From assembly GCA_029721435.1 (NCBI GenBank), contig CM056573.1, positions 120,675,947 to 120,739,946 of the forward strand: DNA of 64,000 nucleotides, written 5' to 3'. Both the position numbers and the translations under genes were made by a program. Numbering within the stretch: the stretch's first letter is position 1; the number at the start of each line of letters is the position of its first letter. Source of the stretch: Gymnothorax reevesii. Lineage: Eukaryota; Chordata; Actinopteri; Anguilliformes; Muraenidae. Shown here piece after piece: positions 49,845 to 62,987 of this stretch. The notes beneath the pieces are model-generated. The model had not been told where the DNA came from. It worked only from the letters and a program-made list of their open reading frames with translations, and did no database searches.

Positions 49845-52800
49845 TGTTACCTCATAAAATTCACAATAGATCATGAATTGTGGCCTTCCAAAAAAACGAC
49901 ATCATTTTAGACAGCCCGACTAGCACAAGCATTCTCAGATTTGTGTATTTTTTAAAGTATTTGTCTCCAGCACAAGGCTCATAAGGGCTAATATTGAATG
50001 AGGCAGAGAGGGAAGATTATGCAGACCGCCTGTATCACAGCAGACGGACTGCATCTGATAGTATGATTTGAATATCACTGTGCTCTTCCTGTTTCAGTGT
50101 TCTTAGGCCAATTTGCTCTTCAGGATGTTGGCGCACTTGAAAAATAAGACGCATTCTGTCATTCTTGGAAAAACAGACCAAAGGGAGAGTGAGTCAATGC
50201 AGCAATATAGAAGTTGCATACTCAAAAAAAGAAAACAAACCATCATGGTGGTATTTACACAATCATATTTAGTGTTTTAAAGCTGTAAGCATGGCTTATG
50301 GCTTTTATGTAGTGAAAAATATCTTAAGGTGATTAATGCCTTTAAATGTGCTAAAGGGAATGAAGTTGAGCCAACTTGTTCAAGCAGAATTTAATAGGTC
50401 TACAGCTCTGCCACACTAGCGGTAAACTGAATGAACAGTTTCTGACTGTTTACTCATCACAAAACTTCCTTAGTCTAACCTTCCATGTTTCCAAATCATA
50501 TTTTGCAGCATTACTTTATGTGACACAAGTCAAAGGCCAAGCCCCATTCTCACAAGTTAGAACGGGAACAACCGTCAGAAAGCAATAATATATATATATA
50601 TATATATATAATTTTATTTTTTGACACAGGCACAGGCAAGCAATTCTCCTTCAAAAGGACAAATGCAAGAGAGACCATTAATATTCAACTAATATGGCCA
50701 ACTTAAGCAAAATTAATAAAAGGCCATATCCATATAAAGGCCGAAAAAAAATCACCATCCTGTCAAATTGAGTTTCAGCAACAAATAAATACTCAGGCGG
50801 TGTTTTCAACAACTCCCATTAAATTATCTTCAATTTTGAGTTTATTATGACAAGGCAGCTGGCAGAATAATAAGATTGTAAATTTATTGACAAATTCTGA
50901 CAACCCAATTGTGCAAACCATGCCATTGCCACATTAATGATTAGCAGGGGATTCGGGGGGAGGAAAAAAAAAAAAAAACAGCCAATCATTTTGAGACACA
51001 GGCACCAACTCACATTGTCCTCGGTGTTCTATGTATACATCCAGTCCCTGATTGCTAGTCCCAGCATTATAATAGCTTCTACCCTGGTGCATGAACTATA
51101 TTCATAATCTTACCCCCTCTGGGTTTGCTACTGTTCAGAGAACCGAAAATACAAAATTGTCCTTTAAGATACAAAGGCATTTCACTGAAACAACCTCTTG
51201 TTATTTGCATGCTGGTGAAGGCTTTTAATCACTCAGGATAAGGTTTTTTTTTCAAGCAATTATATGATTGCACCGGAGGAATAAACTTCCCACATAGTGA
51301 GTTTTTACATTATTTTTCAGCTTCCAAGCTTTAAGTGGCAGTTTTTTGACACAAAACTGGCTGATTTTACCCTAGCTTGGAAAACAGCATTTCGCATGTA
51401 AACAGCAATTCTTATTCATATTCATAGCTACCACTGGTTGACATGTTCAGCATGAATATTTTCAGTACACGGCACCAGCATCATAATTCACAGGCAATCA
51501 TCACCACCTGTCTGCTCCACCATTTACTGTTTTGTCTGGTAGGTATATTTACAGTCATTATGTGGGGATCTGCTGGTATTCTTTTAGCAATGTAAACAAG
51601 AAAATGAGGTAAAATATCTGCTGTCAAGGACCCAGAGGTGCTACGACAAATAATTTGAGCCACTTAAAGCCTGCCACCATCATAGCAGTGAAGAGCAAAA
51701 CCTGTGAACAGACAAGGCGAAGAGGCTGCGTGAGGAAAATCCAACCTTCCCCTGCTTAAATATTTTCTAAATGTGTGGATTTTACAATGAGACAGTACAG
51801 GCTTGCTAACAGGAATCACAAAAAAAAAAACATGAAAAATGTTGCATTATATTGCAATATTTGTTGCTCCATCCCCATTAAGCATGACCCAACAAAACTA
51901 TAAAACTGCAAATTCACTGCCTATCCGCACGTCACACCGATCACCTCCCTACCCCACCCTGACAACCACACCAAAACATCATCATGTGTCCGTTGGAGTG
52001 ACCCTAAATTAAATCACTGCCATTCTGAGCACTTTAGAGCAGTCCATGGCATGTGCACAGCAGGTCAGTTGGGAAACTGTAGGCATACAGGGCCACCAAT
52101 CCCTGGTTACCGTCTGTACCTCACCGCTGTTCTCGCTGGAGCTCTGTTTCTGCTCCTTTTGCTGCCATTTTGCCTTGTGCTCACTGAACACGACCTGCCC
52201 GTCCACCTGTTACTTAGATCAGCTACAAGTATTCGGTGTACTTGGTGTCATACTCAAAGAGCACCCAAAGCAGATCAATACAACTGAAAACAAATACTAT
52301 CATACTACACCATACTCAATAGATGCAAATTCATTTTAATACTTGAACAGTCCTGGACGAACTGGCATTTTCATGCTTAAAAGCAACCAGTAGCCCGAAA
52401 TGTGACGCACTCACTTCCATTGGTTATGATACTGCAACGCTTCAAAATTTTTCAATCCATTCCTTGGTAGTGCTTCTTTCTCATATCAGAGTTTTTGCTT
52501 TCAGCTCTGAGTATATGGACAGCATTAAAAGTAAATACAAATTGCAATGGTTCAATAAAAACCACCAACCGCCATAAATTTCAAGACTTTATGCCAAGAT
52601 AAACCGATGAGAAAATTCTGTGATTGAATCTGGTGTAAAAGGATTTTGGAATGTTCTAGAACCACTCTGCAATTTTGTCTTTTCATTCCGGATATCTATA
52701 CCTCTACTCCAGTGCAGCGGGTGTGGGAGTTCATTCATGCTTTTGAGAAAATTTACTGGTACTGTTTAAAATAAATCAACAAGTATTATCTATCTTCCAG

Positions 52801-53455
52801 TGAGTAATTCTACCATTTAACAGCAATACCAAATAATAAATAATAGAAATAATGAACACATAATAAATGTAGAACTGGGAATTCCAAGGCTATGCATGAT
52901 TTACATTGTATTTCCCATTGCATGCAGAAAGAAAAAAAAATAGTGCAGGCTCATAACAGCCTTACAGTACACACGCTTCTTAAGAGACATGTACACGGAA
53001 GGCCTCAGAGTGGCGCCTGGCCAAAAAAAGTCACCATTTGGACTTAAATAAGCAAATACTCAAGCTACCTTTGATTGAATTATTATTGTAGCAATTAATA
53101 TGTTCCAGCCGATAACCATTTATTTAACCCTGATTGATGCAGTTTGCAGCTTCTCATTTCTCAAATAACCATGTCAGAAGACATATGTATCCCATGGTCA
53201 TGGAAAACATGTTACCATGTTTCTATAGGGGCAAATTATTGGCATGCATTAAAAAAAATAAAAGAAAGAAATAAAACAACTAATAAGATTTCTGAAATCA
53301 CTGGAATTGGCTTAAAACTTTCCAAGGCATTATTAAAACCTGGAAGAATAGTGGTAAACTTTCAACTTTGAGGAAGAAATTGGTAAAAAAAAAAACAAAA
53401 AAAAAAACCATGAATGATCATGATTGGAGATCACCACAATGCATGGTGAAGTCTC
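49845..53455. other. Presumed intergenic or intronic, with one AT microsatellite
   Basis: AT-rich non-coding sequence. It contains (TA)11 at 50589-50610 and several A-runs. Overlapping plus-strand frames at 52046-52339 lack motifs. Nothing else is supported. Confidence 0.45.
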
Positions 53456-53479
53456 ATGGTAAAAAAATCAACAGTAGAA

Positions 53480-53757
53480 CTTGCAGTATGGTGGCACAGT
53501 GGTATATGGGTTCAAATCTGGCCTCGGGCCTTTCTTTGTGGAAGTAGCATGTTTTCCTCATGTTTCGTACTCTGGTTTGTCTCACCCACAAAAACATGCA
53601 TCATGGGAACACTCCTGCCAGTACCCCTAAACAAGGTCCTGGCTTAAGGACTGGAGTTGTTCTACAGGTGCTGTCCTGTGGCTGCCCACTGCTCCTAAAA
53701 ATATGATGAGCTAAATGCAGAGGAACTCACTCCACAGAGTACAATAAAGTTTATCTT
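53480..53757 (+). repeat. tRNA-type SINE, plus strand
   Basis: The head reads GTATGGTGGCACAGTGGTAT, with a B-box-like GGGTTCAAATCTGGCC at 53507. It is followed by GCCTTTCTTTGTGG-, CATGTTTTCCTCATG- and GTTTGTCTCACCCAC-like body blocks. The 3' end has AAATGCAGAGG and AATAAAGTTTATCTTGTC, a tail style shared by several fish SINEs. Diverged but nearly complete. Confidence 0.7.
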
Positions 53758-54425
53758 GTCTTAGGATTTGGACTTAACAACTGCATGGGCATAAGACAGC
53801 CACTTGATAGTGAAACTAATCAGGGGGAAAATGACTCCAATTTGCAAGAGAGTTTAAATATTGGACTATAGAGCAATAAAAATGGTCTATCTGGTCTGAT
53901 GAGTCCAGATTTACCCTATTCCAAAGCAGTGGGCAGATCCAGGTAAGAAAGAAAGCCCATGAAATGATGCATACATCAGGTATAGAGCACACTGTACAAG
54001 CCTCTGGTGGCAGTGCTATGATCTATGGTCGCTTCAGTTGTCAGATCTAGGTTCAGTAATGTTACCTGGCAATAGAATGAAGCCAGCAAACTACCTTGAA
54101 AGTACTGAATGACCAGGTTATTGCATTCATGGATTTTAATCCCTGACGCCATAGGCATATTTCAGGATGACAATGGAAAGATTCATTGGGCTCAGTTTGT
54201 GAGAGAGTGGCTCTGCGAGCATGAGAAATCATTTTCATCCGTGTATTGTCACCACAGAGTCCTAACCTTAACGTACTGAAAGTCTTTGGGATGCGCTGGA
54301 GAAGACATTATGGAGTCTGACTCTTCCATCATCAGTGCAAGATCTCCGTCAAAAATAAATGCAACTCTGGTCAGAAATATAAGTCATAACGTGTAATATT
54401 GTCAAAACAATGCCACCCCAAATAC
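53758..54425 (+). pseudogene. Degenerate Tc1/mariner transposase (plus strand)
   Basis: Translating across several stops and shifts on the plus strand gives DESRFTLFQSSGQIQVRKKA, then TVQASGGSAMIYGRF, VLNDQVIAFMDF, FQDDNGKIHWAQFVREWL and, past 54260, a SLGCAGEDIM-type C-terminus. These are the three catalytic blocks of a Tc1 transposase in order: first D in DESRF, second in FQDDN. At least four in-frame stops and two shifts are present. No inverted termini were recognised. Confidence 0.7.
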
Positions 54426-54463
54426 GCACGGTGATCAAAGCTGAAGCTGTCTATCAAAATAAC

Positions 54464-56055
54464 ATCATGAGAAAAAGATAGTACACTTTCTTGCAGTTCT
54501 ATAGTTTTACATTTCAGTACATTTAAAAAAGAAATCAGCCATTCCTTATCAAGTCCTGATTAGGTAAATCTAACCTCAGGTGTAAAACAACACACAACAG
54601 ATTCCACCGTGCCATTACTTATTAAACCAAATTTCAGCCAAAATGCAGAGGTCATCTGTGAAAGACTAAGCACACCCCATGATTCAATAGGTCATTGAAC
54701 CATCTTTTGCAGCAATAGCTTGAACTAATTCTTTTCTATATGATTTTATCAGTCCCTCACATTGTGGTGGAGTAATTCTGGCCCATTTTTCTTCATAACA
54801 TTGCGTCAGTTCATAGGTGTTGGAGGGAATTTGTGAATACACAGCTGTCCTTAGGTCCCGCCACAGGATGTCCATCGGGTTGAGGTTTGGACTTTGACTT
54901 GGCTACTGCAACACCTTGATTTTTTTTCCCTTTCCCAGCCATCCTGTCATAGATTTTCTGGTGTGCTTGGGATCATTGTCCTGTTACATGAACCAATTGT
55001 GGCCAAGCTTTAGCTGTCATACAGATGGTTCCACATTTATCTCTAGAATACTTTGTGCATAGAGGAGGTCATGGTGGACTTAATGACTGCAAGGTGCCCA
55101 GGTGCTGTGATTGCAAACCAAGTCCAAATCATCACCCCTCCACCAGCATGCTTGACACTTGGTATGAGGCGTTTGTGTTGATATGCAGTGTCTGGTTTGC
55201 GTCAAATGGGGCGCTATACATTACAGCCAAACAACTGCAATTTGGTCTCACCTGTCTAAAAAAGATTGTTCCAGAAGTCTTGTGGTTCATTCAGATGCAA
55301 CTTTGCAAACCAAAGCTGTGCTGCCATGTTCTTTCTGGAGAGAAGAGGCTTTCTCCTGACAACCCTTCCAAACAAGCCATTCTTTTTCAGTCTTTTTTGA
55401 ATTGTTCTGTCGTGAACTTTAACATTTAATATGCTAAATTAGCCTGTAGAGTCTTAGATGTAGTTCTGGGGTTATCTGTAATTTCTGAGCTTTGCATGGT
55501 CTGATCCTGGGATGAATTTGCGAAGACCTCCACTGCTGGGAAGATTAGCAACTGCCGCAAATGTTTTCCGCTTGGGAATTATCTTCCTCGTGGTAGAATG
55601 ATGGACTTCAATTTGAATATAAATGGCCTTATAACTCTTCCCAAATTGATGGGCAGCAAGAATTGCCTCTCAAAGATGACTGCTAATGTTTTTCTCTCTT
55701 GGCATCGTACCTAACACATACCTAAATGCTCCAGACCAGCAAATGCCAAAACCTCTTATAGAGGTGGTCACACTTGCTGATGATCAATTAACAAAGTGCA
55801 TTTGATAGGTAACACCTGGCTGCTGATTGCTTTCTTAATTCTCATAGAAGCAGTGAGTGTGTATTTAGTTTTTCACACATGGATGAATTTTTGCTAAATA
55901 ATTAATGGCACAGTGAAATCTGTTGTGTCTTGCTTTACACTTGAGGTTAGATTGACATAATTTTAGGAACTGATTAGGACCAGGTGATTTTTTATTATGT
56001 CCTGATATATAAAACCATCAAACTGAAAGAGGGTGTACTTTCCTTTTCTCATGAC
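54464..56055 (-). mobile_element. Full-length Tc1-like element with long inverted termini
   Basis: About 1.6 kb with inverted termini of roughly 200 bp. The left end has TCATGAGAAAAAGATAGTAC, then TCCTGATTAGG, ATCTAACCTCAGGTGTAAA and AACAGATT-CAC-GTGCCATTA. The right end has the same blocks inverted, ending near CTTTTCTCATGA. A diverged transposase lies on the minus strand. The ends are uncertain by several bases, so no TA pair is claimed. Confidence 0.85.
54684..55705 (-). pseudogene. Tc1 transposase, complete length but broken
   Basis: The gene starts at an ATG at 55705 on the minus strand (MPRE-type start). It runs to a stop at 54684, about 340 codons, the usual Tc1 length. The 3' part is open: MDILWRDLRTAVYSQIPSNT, ELTQCYEEKWARITPPQCEG and LIKSYRKELVQAIAAKDGS. 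Just upstream the catalytic-acid block reads SPNLNPMD, where the family usually has SPDLNPIE, so the catalytic glutamate is replaced by aspartate. The helix-turn-helix and first catalytic block are recognisable at the DNA level in 55150-55700 but lie in shifted frames. Inactive. Confidence 0.8.
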
Positions 56056-56329
56056 TGAATCTACCTGGGCAAAAGTTTAGCACTACCAAATTCAAAATGA
56101 AATTTTCCGAAAATTGGTGAGTCCTGAATTCAGAACATTTGCATGGAAGTTTTATCATGGATTTTATGTGCATTTAACATTCAAAAGGCTTTGTCATGAA
56201 CCATGCTTTTACATGTGCTGAATATCAGAGGTTGCATGGCACTGCTGAAAACATTCATCTTAGTCAGATGTTGCTTCTATTTCTTACAATTAAACTTCAG
56301 ACTTGTTGCCGGCTAAAGGCAGCAAGCTG
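56056..56329. other. No recognisable feature
   Basis: Non-coding sequence directly after the Tc1 terminus. Confidence 0.35.
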
Positions 56330-56640
56330 GTGGGCACTGGGACCATGTACCCAAAGGAAAAATGAGGGACCCAAGTGTACAGGCTGAGTAAAATAAAGTT
56401 TAATTTAAAATCAAACAAATGCCCAAGGGAGCAGAGGCGAGAAATAGAGCTCCTTCCACAAACGGCCATTTAACAAACAGAACCTACAGAATCCAACTGC
56501 ACTGCCAAACTGACAGTGCAGTGCTTAAATACTCTACAAAACACCTCCACCTCAACGAGCAGCAGCTGTGGCTCGTTGAGGTGGAGGTGCAAACAGGAGA
56601 GGGGAGGGCCTGCAGGGCCAGACCATGACAACACAGGTCT
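56330..56640 (-). repeat. LTR- or promoter-like repeat with two hairpins
   Basis: On the minus strand there is GTATTTAAGC (TATA-like), and about 130 bp further ATTAAACTTTATTTTAC (polyadenylation-like), then TACATGGTCCCAGTGCCC. The last string also occurs at 46636-46655. A perfect hairpin with 19-bp arms (56542-56560 and 56571-56589, 10-nt loop) precedes the TATA-like site. A second, with 9-bp arms ACTGCACTG/CAGTGCAGT, lies near 56497-56524. Termini and target duplication could not be fixed. Confidence 0.45.
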
Positions 56641-56847
56641 CCTTGCCATCTTTAAATCTTTTCCCCACAATAACTACATATGATGCCCAAGTGCATGCCA
56701 ACTTTTAGTTTTAATTTAAATAGTACCACTGTGTACTAAAAAGTACTATTACTTATTTCAGTATTGCTTCAACAGCAGCTTTAACTCTTTTACCCACAAT
56801 GAGTGCATATGATGCTTGTACAGTCTTGTGCAAATTAATTGGATTAA

Positions 56848-57757
56848 ACCCCTTTCACAATTGGAGCGCGACTGCTTGCGACTATTTGGTCGTACAACAG
56901 GGCAAAAAAAAAACTTCTCTCACACTTGATCGTAGAAAGCTTTCACAAATTCAACAGGGTTGGTGCGACAAGGACAATTATATCGCCTCATTCAGTCGTA
57001 CAATGGTAGCACAATGTTGCAAGACTCCTTACTAGACATCCCTAGCACATGTATGGGTGTTGCACGATTTCCGATCCATCAAGTGCGACTTTTTAATTCT
57101 TGCGAACTCTTGCGTCAAGTCAGGCAACTGTGTGCAATGTGTCGTAGAACCAAGAGATTACGACAAATAGTAATTTAACAAGTTTATTGTACCGTTACAT
57201 TTGTGAATAAATGGTGAATCATACCAATGAAAACCAACTGCTGAAGGCTGTGGCTCTGTCTGGTACCAGCATGGAAAGAGGCCCTAAAGATGGCAGCTCA
57301 GAGATTTATGCTGAAACAAGGTGGGCTGTTCTTGACAATAAAGGTTGAACTGATTGGATACAAAAGGACAAATGGCTGAGAAAATCAATGAATGATCAAC
57401 AGAGGGGGGTTGGAGGGACATTCAAAAGATAACAATGGGAGAAGGTTGGTTGAACAGCCTGGTACAGACAGAATGATGGGTAAGGGGGAGGAGAAGAGTG
57501 CCTTCTTCTACCACAAATGTTTCACATAGTACCGTCAATGTGACCTAATGCGAATGGATCGGTTGCATTTTGTCGCGTCTGAATTTTGAACAAACATGTT
57601 CAAAATTCAAACATGTTCAAAATTCAGGCGCAACCTAGTGTGACTGCCTGCACCACTGCAACGAGTGCGACACCTCGCAAGACACCTTGCGGCTGCTCAT
57701 GCAAAGAAGTGGTCGCAAGTGCTTGTAAACTATCTCAATCTCAATTATGAAAGGGCC
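56848..57757. mobile_element. TTAA-target element, 910 bp
   Basis: Left end ACCCCTTTCACAATTG and right end CAATTATGAAAGGGCC are inverted copies, flanked by TTAA at 56844-56847 and 57758-57761. Subterminal TTGCGAC / GTCGCAA blocks are also inverted. The interior is CpG-bearing with no long frame. Termini GGCCCTTTCA-like fit a TTAA MITE family distinct from the other two in this window. Confidence 0.75.
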
Positions 57758-57889
57758 TTAAAGGTGCTTGTCAATTGCCGTGCTAAGAGATGGATATTTT
57801 GCATAACCACCTCAAGATCACTGCATAGTCCCTTTAAGCCAAGTTTATTTAATTTCCTTGACTTGTATGACGCAACTAATGTGTTTGCA

Positions 57890-58240
57890 TCATCAGCACA
57901 GTACTGTAACTGTGTTGAACAGGCCTGGTAATTCACCTGACCTCAATCCCACTGAGAATCTCTGGTTCATCATCAAGTCAAGACTGCAACAAAAGGACTG
58001 CACCACAAAAGCCGAAGTCATTGATGCAGTTGTCCAGGTGTGGCATCATGATGAAGTAATCAAGGCAACCAGCAAAAACCGGGTCAGCTTCATGCCAAAG
58101 CGGATGGAACCGCTTATAAATAACTGTGGGGGACACGTCGTCCTCAGTGCTGAATGTCGATACAATTTATGTAATAAAAGGCCTGAAAAACTTTGTTTTT
58201 GGTCTTTTTCCCCACTTCTTGCATTACCCAATTTGCACAA
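57890..58240 (+). pseudogene. Tc1 transposase C-terminal fragment
   Basis: The plus-strand frame contains GNSPDLNPTENLWFIIKSRL, then QQKDCTTKAEVIDAVVQVWH and SFMPKRMEPLINNCGGH. This covers the block holding the final catalytic glutamate and the C-terminal tail. Upstream catalytic blocks and inverted termini are missing. It stays open for 141 codons but is only a fragment. Confidence 0.75.
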
Positions 58241-60404
58241 GACTGTATGTATATCGATGGAATTTTTCCCCCATCTCCCCTAGGGTTGTCATTTGTCATT
58301 ATGGAGAAAGGGAGGAGGGAGTCTATGGGGAAAAAGTTAAAGAATATTAGGCCCACACTTTAAACAGAACTCTCTTTAGCTAAAAAAGTATAAAGCAAAG
58401 ATCATATTACTTTCAACCTGCTTTTATGTGCCATGAAAGGTATGTCCAAGCCATATTTTCAAGCATTGGGCGATGGTTATGATGGCTGTTGATGTTATTC
58501 TTAGTCCTACAGAGAAGAAGAACTTTTTTTCAAGAATTGGGTGGTGCTTAACTTTTGCCCAGGAGGTAATTAGAATGTGCAACTTGCTTTTCTTTTTGAA
58601 CAAGCAATGTATTCTCTCTATCCCAGAATTCCTGGATTTTATTGCCACTGTCAACCGGCAAAGGTTCAGTAAATAAAATGAGGTACCACTGACTTACAGC
58701 AACTGAAGCTTTAACATACCCCGAAGTTAGTGTTCTGCAGCACAACAAAAGGAATGCATATTTCTAGCATTACATTGTGACTTACCAGACTCCCCCGGAG
58801 CAATATGGGGCTTAAGGCCTTGCATAAGGGTCAAGCAACTGCACTCATCATAATCTGGAGGCACACAGGCTTGGGCCAGCAACCTCCTGAGCCCCATTAA
58901 AATGGCTTCAAGCAGGTTACTGGTTGCTTCTATACCAGAACCTGCGCTTTGGACATCTCAACCAATACTTCAGGCTAACATTTTATTTTTTAATCACTGA
59001 GGAAATTTGGGTCTGCTGTACCATGGAAGAGGCAGACCACTTGATCAAATTGTCCTGCAACACCGAGAGATCAGCCAAGCTCACTCCCGTCCAAACTCTG
59101 ACTAAGTCAAGGAAAATCAATCTCTTTTTCCAACATCCAATTACTCTCGCTCTTAAAGGCAAAGGCATTTTGCTCCCATAACCCAAGGTTTTTCATGCCT
59201 TTCAGACATACCTGTTCTTGTATACCCACCCAAAAAGAGGAACTGGACAATGTATGAGGCAGAAATTCTTCAGGGCTTTTTTTAAACCCCCTTTCACTCT
59301 CATGTCTACTATGCCAATCAAAACATGCATGTGTTCACTCCTACAAATACAAGAGGTCAGTAAATTTACCAGCCAGATGCTACAGCCTCCAGAAACTATT
59401 TCAAACTTTTTATGATTTCATCTTCATCTTGCTAGAAGTACCAAAGAAGTACAGTAACATAAAACTTCATGGAGACACTGCATGCATTCAGAAACAAGAC
59501 TAAACTACAGTGGTCAGGATATGACCTGTCCTGCAATGTCTTTATGCTGTCACAGCAGTTTTATATGCATTATTTCCTTATTTTTCTGCTTAAAGCCATG
59601 AGGCTTGTTGGCTATTGCCCTTTGAAAATAACTAAATAGGACCAGACCCAGAATAAATGTGCTTTCAGATTGAGGGCGCTCAATACTTATTTATTTTATT
59701 TATTTATTTATTTTGCCAGATTTTTATATTCTACCCTCTTCTGGGTAACCGTGGAGAATCACTATGGGTGATCACCTCACCAGAGAGAAGCCACCTAGCT
59801 CGAGTAACTGAGCATGTGAGACTACAATGCAAAGTTTAATATTCAATATGAATGATTAAAATGTCTATAGACTACACATTGATTTAACGTAGGTCAGGCT
59901 TAGATCAGCAAAACATTCTACATACCTGAGCAGGTTGGAGGCAGGTGCACAGGGTAGTGTCTGTGAAAGTATCACACACCATTTCAAAAAACTCACTTAC
60001 TCAGCTCTTGCGCACATATATTTTGCAATCGGGAGTGCTTACCAACCCATAAATTCATGGGCATACTTTTTCATAAGGCATGGCATTCAGATTTGGCTTC
60101 CCTTCCTTCATCACATACAGGCTCATGAGAAGTAAATAAACAAATAAACCACATAAACACGTGCTGGACATACAGTATATTGCCTGTTTTACACCAAACA
60201 AAATGACTTCAATATGACTAGGGATTCCCTGATGTGATACAAACAAAATTCCTGCCTTACATTGTGTGATTTTGTTCTTCTTTTGCCCCGTTCACAACTT
60301 TTTCTTTTTTTGCAAGAACCAAGTCACATTTGTCCCACATGCTTAAAGATGACTTCCAGTTTGGGAGCAGGGTGTTTTCAAGGCTGCTCCAAGTGAGTGA
60401 CAAG
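58241..60404. other. No recognisable feature
   Basis: AT-rich non-coding DNA with short frames on both strands. A TTTATT tandem run lies at about 59685-59713. Confidence 0.4.
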
Positions 60405-61325
60405 CAGTGCCAGAACTGGCCATTGGGGGGCACAGAACATCCCTTAATAACAATAATTAGTCCTGGCTAGTTCTCAATCATTTTCCTCTATTGACACGTT
60501 TTCCAATTGTAGCAATGATCCATTGGCAATTTCAGTGAACGACAAATTGGTTGCCTGGGCACCCAGGACAATCGGTTTTTCACACGAACAAGAAAAACGA
60601 TAATTTACTTAGATTCTGCATAGTTAACGTTAGCTAGCTAGCTAGATGGCTACATAATCTACATAGTAACACAGTTTAATAAGCGATTGCGCATTCGCGG
60701 CACAGCCTCACATTCTGCAGAATCTTCGGAGTAGGTTTGTGTAAACGTCACCGCCCCCATGGTACACTGTATGAAGTTAAACAAATGGGCCTGCAGCGAG
60801 GCAGCGATAATTTCATCAGTCAACACGGAACCTGGCATTCTATTAGTTGGCGATTTTTGATTGGAATGTACTGCAGAACCATTCTGTACAACCACCATTG
60901 CAGACGGGCAGCTGATTTTCATTGAAGAGCTTGTCCGTAGACAACCAGTCAAAAAATTGATTTGTCGTTCACTGGGCAATTGACAACCTATGCTTTATGA
61001 AAGACAAACTGCTCTGGAACTTCCATGCCACCTTGTCGGTACATCAGGCGATCTACCTGCGCTTCATGATCATTTGAATTGTTGAAATGAAATAAAAGAC
61101 CATATGAAATGCCTTCATGCAATTTTGAGTAATACCAATTTAAATGCACCAAAGTGCACGTCCAAATGTATAATTGTCATCTTACTTTACCAAGGAGAAC
61201 TAGCAATGCCCAGAGTTTTCAGAGTGAATGTATTGTTCTTAATCATTTTCTTAATTAATAACTCAGGACTAATAATTGTTTTAAAGGGATGTTCTGTGCC
61301 ACCCCAATGTCCAGTTCTGCCACTG
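60405..61325. mobile_element. Inverted-repeat element, hAT-like ends
   Basis: The left end has CAGTGCCAGAACTGGCCATT, then GGCACAGAACATCCCTT and AATAATTAGTCCTG. The right end carries the same blocks inverted, finishing CAGTTCTGCCACTG at 61325. The arms are about 65 bp. The CAGTG start suggests hAT, but a clean 8-bp duplication was not found. The 921-bp interior has a GCTAGCTAGCTAG run and a 106-codon minus-strand frame (60659-60979) of unknown meaning. Confidence 0.7.
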
Positions 61326-62987
61326 AAACTGACAATCACGCAACAACAAAATGGACATAAAGCCCTTCTTATTCCAAAGATCTGGGGTGTGAATATATTT
61401 CGGTCTTGCTATGCATATCTAAGTCTGTTCAATGTCAAAAATATAGAACTTTGTAAGTAGTATAATGCCACTCAACTAAATGCCTTAGTTATATTGAAAA
61501 CAGTTTCAAGAATAATTCCGGCGCGCAGAATGGCCACTCCAATTAATCTCAACGCGTTGCATGCAAACGAAAACCTAAATGATGTATTGATTGCCTTTGT
61601 TGCAACTTAGTATGACAAGAGAAGAAAAGGATTGGCATGTATGTTGCCATGCAACAATACAAATGGGAAGACACTTCCAGAACTGTGGAGATAACCGTAT
61701 TGGCCAGAGTCGTCATCAGTCAAGCAACTGCAGCAAATTCGCCATGGCTCTTGATGGAAATCAGCTACTTTTTAAGCAAAAAGGTTTAAACCAATGAAGC
61801 TCAAGTGAGTTTTCATAACGCAGAAGCTTGATGTGTGTACTGTGGTGCGATTTGTCCCGTGTTTGCCGGTTACCTTAAGAAAATGATATGAAAATAAATG
61901 GTGAGTTAATAAAAAATTCAAATGCTTTTTCTAGAAACTCAATTGCTAAACATTTTTATAAGGCAAGTTTTGTTGCTTATTTGGATCCTTGAGACCTTAC
62001 AAGGGCATCTATTCAAGACAGGGAACAAACTGCAATAAATTATGGAGAATGAAAATAGTGGTTGAAATGTTTTAATTAAGGCCACAATAAGATTGTCAAA
62101 AATAGATTTCTCAAAAGGATTCTACATGATAATATTGTTGTAAATTATTTAATTTATAGATAGGGCGTGGAACTTTGTTGTCAGCCAGGTAATGTTCCGA
62201 TCCCCTAACAAATGGCAATCGTCATGCGACTTTTATTTCAGATGTCCTTCATAACATTAGCATAACTTTTTTATGATGATTCAGCCCAAATAAAACCAAA
62301 AACAGAATAACATTAGTTCTGAGCTGTATTTAACTTCCTAGAACCCAATGTCCCCCCAGCAGTAATGCCGATGTTATGGGATTTTCAATGGCGTGCCATA
62401 AGCCTCTGTCCCTTTAAGACATAATTGTTTTCAGGATGCTTCTGATTAAGATCAGTTGATAATAATTAAGTCTGTAATTATTAAGAAAGTATTAGGAAAT
62501 GAAAGAGATCATCAAAGGGCCACATTGACAACACATGAACTTAAAAGTTGTGTAATAGGGATGTAAAAATAGATAAATAAATAAATAAATAAATAAGATT
62601 TATTTATCCAGTACTTCCCTGAATTCCATCTCCCATTCTAGCATTTTTTTCAGCAGTGTAACCTCATTTATTTCAAGATTGCACAAAAATGTTTTCAGCA
62701 TTTAAAAGAATAGGTTTGTAGGAAAGCTGTGCACTGGTTGCCGTGAAGGGATCATAATAAATTTATTAAACTACCGAGGCCTCTTACATCAAAGTTTTGG
62801 TAATAGTGGGGCAAATTAAGTCAATATTCCATATGAATCTTTCACTAGGTGATAAAAGCACCAAATTTGGCTCAAATGATGTCCAGGATGTACTATTCAA
62901 AACAAGTAGATCAGAGGGATCTAATAGCTGCGACCTGGCCTAGCATCCGTCACGTAGCCTTGTGTCCATGACTGGTGGTTTCTTGTA
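61326..62987. other. No recognisable feature
   Basis: AT-rich non-coding. It includes an (ATAA)n run at 62573-62596. Confidence 0.4.
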
